Below are positions 31,539-41,046 of a DNA stretch of 64,000 nucleotides, piece after piece. Made by a program: the position numbers and the translations under genes. Below the pieces are notes generated by a model, which was given only the letters and a program-made list of their open reading frames with translations, ran no database searches and was not told the origin of the DNA. Source of the DNA: Clostridiales bacterium (lineage in GTDB: Bacteria; Bacillota; Clostridia; Christensenellales; UBA1242). The stretch lies in assembly GCA_015055605.1 (NCBI GenBank), contig SVHV01000001.1, forward strand, positions 672,634-736,633, given 5' to 3'. Positions within the stretch are counted from its first letter, which is position 1. Each line of letters opens with the position of its first letter.

Positions 31539-32726
31539 TTGTCAAAACAAGATAACAAGAAAAAACAAAAACACACAACCCATCACATTAGGCATAAGTT
31601 TTTTTATAGACTCCTACGACCTTTAGTTGGAATATTTTTAAAGTGTAAATTTAGATACAAGTACAAGAAAGCAAAACACTTACCGAAAAACTACATTGTA
31701 CTATCAAATCACACAACTGATTTTGATCCGATTTTTGTTAGCGTTAGTTTTAAGAAGCAAATGTACTTTGTTGCGAGTGAACACTTAACTAGATGGGGCA
31801 AAACTTTTAAGTTACTAGACTTTGCTTTCAACCCTATCATTAGATACAAAGGCACCGTTGCATCTTCTACCGTTATGGAGGTTCTCAGGAGAGTTAAACA
31901 TGGCGAAAATGTTTGTCTATTTGCAGAAGGTGTAAGAACATGGGATGGAGAAACAGGAACAATTCTCCCATCAACTGCAAAAATGATAAAATCAGCAAAA
32001 TGTGGACTAGTAACATACAAGATAGTCGGAGGATATTTCGTATCCCCTAACTGGAGTGAAGGTAGCAAAACCAGAAAAGGTAAAATATCTGGAAGCGTAG
32101 TTAATGTATATACTGCCGAACAACTAGCACAGATGACAGAAGAAGAGGTATACAAAATTATCAATAACGACCTCTACGAAAATGCTTATGAAACCCAAAG
32201 CAAAGAGATGCATAAATACAAGGGTAAAAACCTAGCTGAGAAACTAGAGAATCTAATCTTTATCTGTCCACATTGCAAAGCACACGATACACTTAAATCA
32301 ACAAACAACACAGTCACCTGCTCAAAATGTAATAAAGAATTTAAGTATAATGAGTATGGAATGCTAGAAGGCATACCTTATGACACAGTATACAAATTAG
32401 CCAGATGGCAAGAAGAACAAATTAGTGAAGACATAAAAAATCAAATACCTTATACAATACCTGAGGCATCAATATATAAGATAGAAAGAAATCACTCCAA
32501 AGAATTATTATCCTCAGGAGAACTATCCTTCGATACAGAAAAACTAAAATGTGGCACTATAGAATTTTCTTCTGTAGATATTCAAGACATGGCAATCTAT
32601 GGTAGACACGGTATAGTATTTACTCATGATAATCTATACTACGAAATCTTGCCGAACAAAAATTATTGTGCACTAAAATACATATTATACTTTAAACATT
32701 TAAAGGATATAAAAAGTAATAACTAA
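31539..32726 (+). CDS. 1-acyl-sn-glycerol-3-phosphate acyltransferase-like protein with C-terminal zinc ribbon
   Basis: LSNHTTDFDPIFVSV (HX4D), FAEGVRTWDGE; then FICPHCKAHDTLKSTNNTVTCSKCNKEF. ORF 31521..32726; TTG 31539 favoured by the GAGGG spacing. Confidence 0.8.
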   Translation: MSKQDNKKKQKHTTHHIRHKFFYRLLRPLVGIFLKCKFRYKYKKAKHLPKNYIVLSNHTTDFDPIFVSVSFKKQMYFVASEHLTRWGKTFKLLDFAFNPIIRYKGTVASSTVMEVLRRVKHGENVCLFAEGVRTWDGETGTILPSTAKMIKSAKCGLVTYKIVGGYFVSPNWSEGSKTRKGKISGSVVNVYTAEQLAQMTEEEVYKIINNDLYENAYETQSKEMHKYKGKNLAEKLENLIFICPHCKAHDTLKSTNNTVTCSKCNKEFKYNEYGMLEGIPYDTVYKLARWQEEQISEDIKNQIPYTIPEASIYKIERNHSKELLSSGELSFDTEKLKCGTIEFSSVDIQDMAIYGRHGIVFTHDNLYYEILPNKNYCALKYILYFKHLKDIKSNN

Positions 32727-32925
32727 CAAATTTACACATAAGACTAATCACTTATTGGTGCTTAGTCTTTTTTGTTGTATAAATGTAATTATATAGATAT
32801 TGTCATTTACAATATAGTTTATGACAGTAAACAAGCATTTTAGGACAATATGTATACAATAAAATACAGAACATAAAACCATCGCATAATAAAAAGCCGA
32901 CCATATTTATACAGCCGACTTCTTA

Positions 32926-33336
32926 TTATTTATTAATCACAGCCTCACCTTCCTGTATATCGGTGACTGTTATATCAATATGATTTTCAAACACATCTGT
33001 CCTTTGAGATATTAGTCTTAGAACACTTTTCTTTTTCATTTTAACAACATTAATAAACTCTATCTTCTCATCATCTAATTCCATAGAAATAAAACCATTA
33101 TCAATATTGAACAGATGAATAGTTACACTATCCTCACATATATCTTTTAGCATCATGCAATATTCAGCACAGTCTTTAGACTCTTCAGCGAGTCTAAAAT
33201 CTAACACAGAATCTTCCATTATATAATCTTTGAAATAATCAAGTTTTTCTTCTAATGAATCTTGCTCGCCAAATCTATTATCAACCTTTGTGCGTTTATA
33301 ATGTCTAATATTGAGTCCAACCCTTCTAGTTAACAT
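32926..33336 (-). CDS. Hypothetical protein
   Basis: 136-aa ORF in an operon-like arrangement with 33336..33878. Confidence 0.6.
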   Translation of the reverse strand: MLTRRVGLNIRHYKRTKVDNRFGEQDSLEEKLDYFKDYIMEDSVLDFRLAEESKDCAEYCMMLKDICEDSVTIHLFNIDNGFISMELDDEKIEFINVVKMKKKSVLRLISQRTDVFENHIDITVTDIQEGEAVINK

Positions 33337-33878
33337 TATTCCACCTCCACACAGATACTCTTAACAAAAAAGTCTAACTCTACATCATTACCATCAGCAA
33401 TGATTTTCTTTACCCTAAAATTCTCTTCTATCCCCATTTCAAAAGTATCTGAAGTAATATCCCTACGATTCATATTTTCAATACCACCAGAATATATTTT
33501 GAAAAGTTCCAAACTCTCCTCTGCGTTGGCAGATAGCAGTCTAAATTTCACAATATCCCTTTCAATACTAACAAACTCTATATCAATGCCACAATTCATA
33601 TCCTGCATATACACACCATTAGGATTAGGCGTTAGACTGAATATATCCCCCTCACCTAAATACATAAGGCTATTAGTCCTATACCACACCTCTGCTTCAA
33701 TAAAACTACGCATAAATGGACTATCTGGATTATCGAAACCTATTGCCCTACCCACAGGATTAAGAACAGGCCCCATAAACCCATTAACTTCTGAACTAAA
33801 GAATTTTCTATTATTATTAGACGCAATAAAATTTAGAACCCTTATTGCAACATATTTTTTATTTACCATTATTTGCAC
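33336..33878 (-). CDS. Hypothetical protein
   Basis: 180-aa ORF; no motif recognised. Confidence 0.6.
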   Translation of the reverse strand: MQIMVNKKYVAIRVLNFIASNNNRKFFSSEVNGFMGPVLNPVGRAIGFDNPDSPFMRSFIEAEVWYRTNSLMYLGEGDIFSLTPNPNGVYMQDMNCGIDIEFVSIERDIVKFRLLSANAEESLELFKIYSGGIENMNRRDITSDTFEMGIEENFRVKKIIADGNDVELDFFVKSICVEVE

Positions 33879-33881
33879 CCA

Positions 33882-34430
33882 TTATAATTGTTTATACTTA
33901 CTAACTAGCAATTCTGTAATAGCATCTTTGTAATCCGACTGAGGCAAGTCTTCTAACGAAGACACAGCAATATAACTATCTATAACCTCAGAATCTTCCA
34001 ATGTCATTTTGTCTATTTTTTCGCAATCAAGTGCAATATAACAATGCAAACCATACATTAGAGTCGATGGAGATTCATGGTAAATACCCAAATCAATCAG
34101 CCTACCTGCTACATATCCAGTTTCTTCTCTTAACTCACGCATTGCACAATCTTCGTGCTTCTCTCCCTCTGTCCCATAGCCTTTAGGTACTTCAAATCCC
34201 CAACCTCGAGCAGAATGTCTAAAGGTCTTAATAAATAGCATTTTTCCATCTTTGGTAATAGGCAAAACAGCAACACTATATTTACCCTTCATGGCTAGTC
34301 TTAAGAAATTACCAGATGCTCCACTAGGAAATAATACATCATCATTAAAAAACTCACAAAATCTATTCTCAAAGACCTTAACTTCTTTGACAATCTCTAT
34401 TTCGCCTTTTTTACTATCACCTTTATACAT
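33882..34430 (-). CDS. NUDIX hydrolase
   Basis: VPKGYGTEGEKHEDCAMRELREETGYVAG Nudix box. Confidence 0.88.
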   Translation of the reverse strand: MYKGDSKKGEIEIVKEVKVFENRFCEFFNDDVLFPSGASGNFLRLAMKGKYSVAVLPITKDGKMLFIKTFRHSARGWGFEVPKGYGTEGEKHEDCAMRELREETGYVAGRLIDLGIYHESPSTLMYGLHCYIALDCEKIDKMTLEDSEVIDSYIAVSSLEDLPQSDYKDAITELLVSKYKQL

Positions 34431-34524
34431 ATCTCACCTAAATAATCTTGTAGTAATTAATATACAATAATTTTAGGAAAATATAACCCAAAAGTCAATC
34501 AAGTATACCTCGTATACAAAAAGA

Positions 34525-34553
34525 AAAAGATCCCACAATGTGGGACCTTTAAT
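34525..34553 (-). terminator. Intrinsic terminator of eno
   Basis: AAAGATCCCACA-atg-TGGGACCTTT (both strands). Confidence 0.7.
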
Positions 34554-34558
34554 TTCAA

Positions 34559-35884
<1,326 letters not shown>

Positions 35885-36063
35885 TTAGTTATAAAATTTG
35901 ATGAACACATCTTCTCAGACATTTTCATCTCTTATATTATATATTTGGTCTGTCCTTAAGTCAATTATTTTCGACTAAAATTAAGCATTAAAGCAATATT
36001 TTCAATCTACTCACACCCACTTTCCCAAACAACAATCTTTCAAAAAATTACAAACCATCAATT

Positions 36064-36092
36064 GCTTTTTGCTAATTATTATGCTATACTAC
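36064..36092 (+). promoter_or_regulatory. Putative promoter upstream of the tRNA-Arg 5' remnant
   Basis: TTGCTT - 17 nt - TATACT. Confidence 0.45.
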
Positions 36093-36165
36093 GATTGTTT
36101 TTAGGGTAAATAACATACAAATATATAATACAATCCCCAAAACAACAAAACACAACCAAATACGA

Positions 36166-36200
36166 CTCCATAGTTAAACGGATATAACAAGCCCCTCCTA
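36166..36200 (+). pseudogene. tRNA-Arg(CCT) 5'-half remnant
   Basis: GACTCCA-TA-GTTA-AACGGATA-TAAC-A-AGCCC-CTCCTAA-GGG: acceptor-5', D-arm and anticodon loop present; no T-arm or 3' acceptor follows. Confidence 0.7.
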
Positions 36201-36235
36201 AGGGACAGCGAATTTCAGTTATTTTCATATATATT

Positions 36236-36281
36236 AAAAGTGCCAAAAACCCTGTATTTATCGGGCTTTTAGCACTTTTTT
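36236..36281 (+). terminator. Terminator-like hairpin; first 19 nt repeated at 38790
   Basis: AAAAGTGCCAAAAACCCTGtatttatCGGGCTTTTAGCACTTTTTTA. Confidence 0.65.
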
Positions 36282-36315
36282 ATTTTTCTCATTTTATCAA
36301 GTTTTTGTGATTTTT

Positions 36316-36337
36316 CCTACGAATTTCCTACGAATTT
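36316..36337. repeat. Tandem 11-mer CCTACGAATTT x2
   Basis: CCTACGAATTTCCTACGAATTT read directly; same motif at 38759 and 38900. Confidence 0.85.
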
Positions 36338-36532
36338 TTATCTTTGTTTATTTTTACATTTCTGAGTCTAAATTGTTTATATTCTCAACTTTCACAACCT
36401 TAATCTTTTGCATAAGTTCATTATATCATAAAAAGTATGTTTTTTAATACTTTTTAGAAAATTATTTGAAAAATTGATATTAAATTAGATTTAATATGTT
36501 ATACTTTAAATGGAAAACAAAAGGAAATGAAT

Positions 36533-36844
36533 ATGGCTTCAAGTAAAAGTTATTTGAATTTTATTTTAGAACAATTATCGGAATTAAAAGGAATAGAATA
36601 TAAAGCTATGATGGGAGAATTTATAATTTACTATTGTGGCAAGATTGTCGGTGGCATATATGATGATAGATTATTGGTAAAACCAACGCCATCAGCAATA
36701 TCTCTTATGCCTAATGCAAGATATGAATTGCCTTATCAAGGTGCAAAAGAGATGTTATTAGTTGATGATGTTGATAGTAAAGAATTTTTATCAACTCTTT
36801 TTAATAAAATGTATGAAGAACTTCCAGAGCCAAAGAAAAAATAG
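36533..36844 (+). CDS. TfoX/Sxy N-terminal domain protein
   Basis: YKAMMGEFIIYYCGKIVGGIYDDRLLVKPTPSA...YPLPYQGAKEMLLVDD-like pattern. Confidence 0.82.
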   Translation: MASSKSYLNFILEQLSELKGIEYKAMMGEFIIYYCGKIVGGIYDDRLLVKPTPSAISLMPNARYELPYQGAKEMLLVDDVDSKEFLSTLFNKMYEELPEPKKK

Positions 36845-36877
36845 ACAACTATTACTTATTAACTTTTGCATAAACTA

Positions 36878-36911
36878 AAAAAACCTATCAGAAATCTGAT
36901 AGGTTTTTTGT
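36878..36911. terminator. Intrinsic terminator
   Basis: AAAAAACCTATCAG-aaat-CTGATAGGTTTTTTG. Confidence 0.85.
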
Positions 36912-36920
36912 TTCCTTTCT

Positions 36921-36946
36921 TCTTTTATCTCAAAAAGAGAGGCAAT
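36921..36946. repeat. Dispersed repeat copy 1 (26 nt, identical to 60703..60728)
   Basis: TCTTTTATCTCAAAAAGAGAGGCAAT. Confidence 0.85.
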
Positions 36947-36952
36947 GAGTTT

Positions 36953-37399
36953 TTATTGTTCATCATCTGGCATCAAGTATTCGATTTCTTGATTCTTTAA
37001 TTCTTGAGATCGTCTAAAGTTTTCAGCTACTCGTTTTTCGCTTGCTGTTAAGTTTGTTGAGTCTATTGAGTATGTTAAATCGGTGCAAGTAAAACATCCA
37101 ATTGCTATTCCTAAAGACCATATAATTACTTGCGCTGTTAGAGATATGAATCTCACATAAGGTATTAGTGCTAATGGCAAAAATATGGTGTCGACCACAA
37201 TTTCTGCTAAACAACAACATAAGTATATTAAAGAACATGGGATAAAGAATATTGCAAATAACCAAAAATACCACGACCTTAATTTCATTGGATTAAATAA
37301 GTTTTTTAGTTGCCCATATACTATTTCTTTAATTCTTCTTTTATATGTATCTATTGAAACTACTCTTGTAGGTGGAGTCATTCTAACATTGTAATACAT
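36953..37399 (-). CDS. Hypothetical membrane protein
   Basis: 148 aa with hydrophobic segments WYFWLFAIFFIPCSLIYLCCCLAEIVV and LTAQVIIWSLGIAIGCF. Confidence 0.6.
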   Translation of the reverse strand: MYYNVRMTPPTRVVSIDTYKRRIKEIVYGQLKNLFNPMKLRSWYFWLFAIFFIPCSLIYLCCCLAEIVVDTIFLPLALIPYVRFISLTAQVIIWSLGIAIGCFTCTDLTYSIDSTNLTASEKRVAENFRRSQELKNQEIEYLMPDDEQ

Positions 37400-37433
37400 A
37401 ATTTTCTCCTAAATGCTCTTTATTTTTAAATAT

Positions 37434-38414
37434 TTATGAGTTTGAAATTGCATCTTCTAGCATAGTGTAGAAAGTGTTTTCTGATATAATTTGCAGATCT
37501 TGACCTGCTAATATTAGTTGTTCAGCTTTTTTAAGTTTTGAACTTTTACCATCTTTTATATTTGCTGAATAATCAAAATCTCCAACAATTAAGAAATTTG
37601 TTTTCTTAGTAACGCCATTTTCGCAAATTCCACCAATATTACAAACAAGTTGGGCAGCATCTTTTCTAGTAAATCTTTCAAGCGCACCTGTAAATACGCA
37701 GTTTTTGTTATAAAATGGATGGTCTTCTTTAAATAAAGATTCATCTCCACGAATTTCTCGAAGATCTAATTGGCTACCTTTTCCACTTTTAGAGAAAGTG
37801 ATATTATTTGTTTCGGCATCTATTTTTAATTTTTGAAGAACAAGTTGCGTAGATTTACAATCATCAACAGCTCTATGGTGGGTGGTATCAATAGAATAGT
37901 GTTCACACAAATCTACTAATCTATGGTGTGACATTTCAGGTAATATCCACCTTGATAATCTAAGAGTGTCAACATAGTCATTAGACAACTCTAAGTTTTT
38001 ATTTGCCCAAAACCAATCATATAAAAAGTTAATATCAAAATTAACATTATGTCCAACAATAATTTCGCCATTAATAAACTCCCAAACCTTATCTGCTATT
38101 TCATTAAGATTTGGTGCTGTTGAAAGCATCTCATTTGTTATTCCAGTCAACTCAGTAATAAAACTTGGAATATTTGCTCCACCATCTGGTTTAACTAAAG
38201 ATTGAAAACAATCTACTTCTTTATTATCACGATACTTTATACAAGCGATTTCAATAATGTCATCAAATCTTGGGTCTGTACCTGTGGTTTCAAGATCGAT
38301 AACTGTATAGTCGCTAGGGAATGTTAATAATGAACATCCTTTATTGCGAACATTTTTTTGTTTTTCATTAAACTCTACGCTAATTTTTCCATTTACAATT
38401 GAAATGCTAAACAT
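37434..38414 (-). CDS. DnaQ-like 3'-5' exonuclease with C-terminal BRCT domain
   Basis: YTVIDLETTGTDPRFDDIIEIACIKY (ExoI DxE), VGHNVNFDINFLYDW, HHRAVDDCKST (HxxxxxD), then KNCVFTGALERFTRKDAAQLVCNIGGICENGVTKKTNFLIVGD (BRCT). Confidence 0.88.
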   Translation of the reverse strand: MFSISIVNGKISVEFNEKQKNVRNKGCSLLTFPSDYTVIDLETTGTDPRFDDIIEIACIKYRDNKEVDCFQSLVKPDGGANIPSFITELTGITNEMLSTAPNLNEIADKVWEFINGEIIVGHNVNFDINFLYDWFWANKNLELSNDYVDTLRLSRWILPEMSHHRLVDLCEHYSIDTTHHRAVDDCKSTQLVLQKLKIDAETNNITFSKSGKGSQLDLREIRGDESLFKEDHPFYNKNCVFTGALERFTRKDAAQLVCNIGGICENGVTKKTNFLIVGDFDYSANIKDGKSSKLKKAEQLILAGQDLQIISENTFYTMLEDAISNS

Positions 38415-38520
38415 AATATTATTTCTCCTTTGTATGGTTTCATTATAGCATATATTTTTATTTATTGTATTTGTTTTGAGAATATTTTTATAATTTAATA
38501 TTTCTATCTAATTATAAATA

Positions 38521-38550
38521 GAAAAAGGATGGCTAAAAACCATCCTTTTT
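38521..38550 (-). terminator. Terminator downstream of tRNA-Arg
   Basis: AAAAAGGATGG-ctaaaaa-CCATCCTTTTT. Confidence 0.75.
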
Positions 38551-38569
38551 TAATGAATAAAATTTCACT

Positions 38570-38644
38570 TGGTGTTCCCTCCGGTAGTCGAAACCAGATC
38601 TAGGACTTAGGAGGTCCTTGTTCTATCCATTGAACTAAGGGAAC
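38570..38644 (-). tRNA. tRNA-Arg(CCT)
   Basis: Minus strand GTTCCCT-TA-GTTC-AATGGATA-GAAC-A-AGGAC-CTCCTAA-GTCCT-...-TGGTT-TCGACTA-CCGGA-...AGGGAAC-A-CCA; anticodon CCT. Confidence 0.93.
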
Positions 38645-38758
38645 ATACTACTTTCACAAAAGCAAAAGTAGTATAACACACAAATATTAAAAAATCAATC
38701 TAATGACAATATTTATCAACTTATTTTCGCTTTATTTATCTTTATTTTGCCAAATCTT

Positions 38759-38808
38759 CCTACGAATTTTCCTACGAATTTTGATTTTCAAAAGTGCCAA
38801 AAACCCTG
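38759..38808. repeat. CCTACGAATTTT x2 followed by AAAAGTGCCAAAAACCCTG
   Basis: Pair of 11/12-mers at 38759-38782 and an exact 19-nt copy of 36236-36254 at 38790-38808. Confidence 0.85.
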
Positions 38809-38899
38809 ATTTTATGGGCATTTCAGGGCATTTGCTACCTGTTGAAAATTTGCCCAAAATCGCTCAAAAAACGCAATTTCTTGAAAAAGCGCTATTTTT

Positions 38900-38920
38900 C
38901 CTACGAATTTCCTACGATTT
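38900..38920. repeat. CCTACGAATTT + CCTACGATTT pair
   Basis: TTTCCTACGAATTTCCTACGATTTATT. Confidence 0.8.
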
Positions 38921-39066
38921 ATTTTAATTACTTCAAACCCTCGATGAATACCCGCTTTTATGAAAATTTGGAGTAGAATACACTCAAAAGGTGGCTAAAA
39001 ATCGGCATTTCAGGTTGTTTTACATTGATTTAATTTTTTTGATTTTTACTCAAAATTATTTGTCCA

Positions 39067-39119
39067 GTAAAGCCTCCTAAGCGATAGGTCGGATGTTTAA
39101 ATCATCTCGGTTGCACCAA
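39067..39119 (+). pseudogene. tRNA-Arg(CCT) 3'-half remnant
   Basis: AGTAAAGCCTCCTAAGCGATAGGTCGGATGTTTAAATCATCTCGGTTGCACCA: anticodon loop, T-arm-like GGATG/CATCT and CGGTTGC-A-CCA end; no matching 5' acceptor/D-arm. Confidence 0.65.
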
Positions 39120-39128
39120 TTTTCAAAG

Positions 39129-39160
39129 AAAAAAGACGGCTTATTAAGCGTCTTTTTTAG
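39129..39160. terminator. Intrinsic terminator
   Basis: AAAAAAGACGGCTTATTAAGCGTCTTTTTT. Confidence 0.75.
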
Positions 39161-39678
39161 TGCAGATACATATTATGATTAAAATCAAATCCTAATACAT
39201 ATAAAATATTTCTTCCATCTTCTTCTTTGTCTTCATGATATAGAATTATTCTTTCATTCTTCTTACTAGAAAACTCGACACTTATTATTTGTTCTGTTCC
39301 AGTAAATTGCTTATTTGAATTTTGATATGTTCCAGGATATAATTTTGAAAAACTAAATTTATCTTTAAATGGGTCGTTATATAAATGCTTTACTTTATAA
39401 TTTGAAATCAATTTTAATACATTGTTCAATCTTGTTGTAAAAGCCTCATATCTAGTTTTATCTTTTTTAAACGCTTGAAAATTATATTCTTTATTTTCTG
39501 TTAAATACTTAAAACTTAATGCTAAATTTTGCTCATTATAATTTTGGATACTAGTTATTTGGCTTTCAATCTCTTCAGATGATACAGTAATGTTTTCTTT
39601 TATGTCTTTAGGTATTTTTAGTTCTGCCACAATCTTATTAAATGATTGCTTGTTTTGAGAATGTTTCTTCTTAGCCAT
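39157..39678 (-). CDS. Hypothetical protein; candidate toxin partner of a Panacea antitoxin
   Basis: Overlaps 39678..40124 by one base; compact C-term EQIISVEFSSKKNERIILYHEDKEEDGRNILYVLGFDFNHNMYLH. Assignment by context. Confidence 0.5.
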   Translation of the reverse strand: MAKKKHSQNKQSFNKIVAELKIPKDIKENITVSSEEIESQITSIQNYNEQNLALSFKYLTENKEYNFQAFKKDKTRYEAFTTRLNNVLKLISNYKVKHLYNDPFKDKFSFSKLYPGTYQNSNKQFTGTEQIISVEFSSKKNERIILYHEDKEEDGRNILYVLGFDFNHNMYLH

Positions 39679-40124
39679 TATTTCTTTATATAGTGATCTT
39701 TAATATACTGGCAGATATCCTTAGGACTTATTTCTTCTCCTTGTTTAGTGTGTTGCCAAGGAGTTTCAGAGTGTGTTAATTCAACTAATTTATAAGCACT
39801 ATATTGACCAAGATTTTTATATACAATATTTAAAATCGCTAAAGTTTGTTCATTAATTTCAGGAATATTAACATTTAAACTATAAATAGGATTGTTAGAA
39901 AAAGATTTTAATGTTGGAATTAACGCTTCAACTACTGGCCCATATGGTAAATGGATAATCTTTTCTCTAAACAATTTCTCACCATTATTAAAAGCCATAT
40001 AAAAGCCTTGAGCATAGTATAATAATTTTTGTAATTTTAATTGAGTTAAATAATCTCCACCTTTATTAACATCGGCAGAAGCCCTTTGCACAAACCATTC
40101 TGCAATATCTTTTACTTTGTACAT
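39678..40124 (-). CDS. Panacea (DUF4065/GepA-like) domain protein, putative antitoxin
   Basis: LTQLKLQKLLYYAQGFYMAFNNGEKLFREKIIHLPYGPVVEALIPTLK...YSAYKLVELTHSETPWQ. Confidence 0.88.
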   Translation of the reverse strand: MYKVKDIAEWFVQRASADVNKGGDYLTQLKLQKLLYYAQGFYMAFNNGEKLFREKIIHLPYGPVVEALIPTLKSFSNNPIYSLNVNIPEINEQTLAILNIVYKNLGQYSAYKLVELTHSETPWQHTKQGEEISPKDICQYIKDHYIKK

Positions 40125-40237
40125 TTTTACTCCTCCTTCTATCTATTATATTATAACATACTTTTTTCACATTTTGTTAATTGTTGTGACATAATTATAA
40201 CAAATTTTGACAAATTTTCAATATTTTTATATTATGT

Positions 40238-40921
40238 TTATTTAAATATTTTATTTAATATCTCACTTGCGTGGATATCTGAGTTCTTTATAAAGTGGCT
40301 GTAGAAGTCGCTTGTGGTTGATGCCTTTGAGTGACCTGCACGGGCAGATACTGTTTTCATATCAACTCCTGCTACCAGTTGTAGGGTTATGTTTGTATGT
40401 CTTAGGGAGTGGAGAGTTACTTTTGGTAAGTCAACTTTTGCCAGTGTTTTTTGTAGCCATACTCTAAATAACCCAGGAGATATATCTGTGCCATCTTCTG
40501 TGCAGAATAATCTATCAGTATCGCCTAGCCTATCTCCAAGATATTTTTTTTGGTTTAGCCACCACACTTCATATTCTTTTAAGTATTCAATCAGTTTGTC
40601 TGGCATAGATATTGTCCTTTTGGAATTTTCAGTTTTAGGTTCTTTTGTTATTAAGCCAAAGCCTATAATGTCTTGTACTGATCTTACTATTGTCATTGTC
40701 TTGTTTTCGTAGTCTATATCTTTCCATTCTAGTCCAGCAAGTTCGCCACGCCTTAATCCCATAAATAGCACTGTGAGTAGTGCTATCTTCCACCTAAGTT
40801 TTGGTTCTGTATGTAAGTAGTTGGCTAGTATCTTAGCTTCTTTATCATTTAGTATTTTGACTTCTTTTTTATCCTTGTATTGGTGCAATGTAGTCACGAG
40901 ATGCACTGTCACTACTGTCAT
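40238..40921 (-). CDS. Tyrosine recombinase/integrase, catalytic domain only (N-terminally truncated)
   Basis: FMGLRRGELAGLEWKDID (Arg I), HSLRHTN (HxxR), AGHSKASTTSDFYSHF (H...Y). Lacks arm- and core-binding N-terminal domains. Confidence 0.88.
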   Translation of the reverse strand: MTVVTVHLVTTLHQYKDKKEVKILNDKEAKILANYLHTEPKLRWKIALLTVLFMGLRRGELAGLEWKDIDYENKTMTIVRSVQDIIGFGLITKEPKTENSKRTISMPDKLIEYLKEYEVWWLNQKKYLGDRLGDTDRLFCTEDGTDISPGLFRVWLQKTLAKVDLPKVTLHSLRHTNITLQLVAGVDMKTVSARAGHSKASTTSDFYSHFIKNSDIHASEILNKIFK

Positions 40922-41016
40922 TTAATGACGGATATGATAGAATGACGGTATACTATTTTGTTATATATATAATAGAATAATACAGAATTGCAAAAAATAT
41001 TGCCGATAGCAAAAAA

Positions 41017-41046
41017 AGAACGGAGCATTAGTCCGTTCTAATTTTT
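41017..41046. terminator. Intrinsic terminator of RM operon
   Basis: AAAAAAAGAACGGA-gcattag-TCCGTTCTAATTTTT. Confidence 0.75.

Noticed and set aside
31709-32164. 151-aa minus-strand ORF
   Set aside because: Antisense of the acyltransferase gene; low-complexity hydrophobic translation.
32894-32926. Apparent terminator near AGCCGAC...AGCCGAC
   Set aside because: The two AGCCGAC arms are direct, not inverted, repeats.
33400-33933. 177-aa plus-strand ORF
   Set aside because: Shadow of the minus-strand 33336..33878 gene and its operon.
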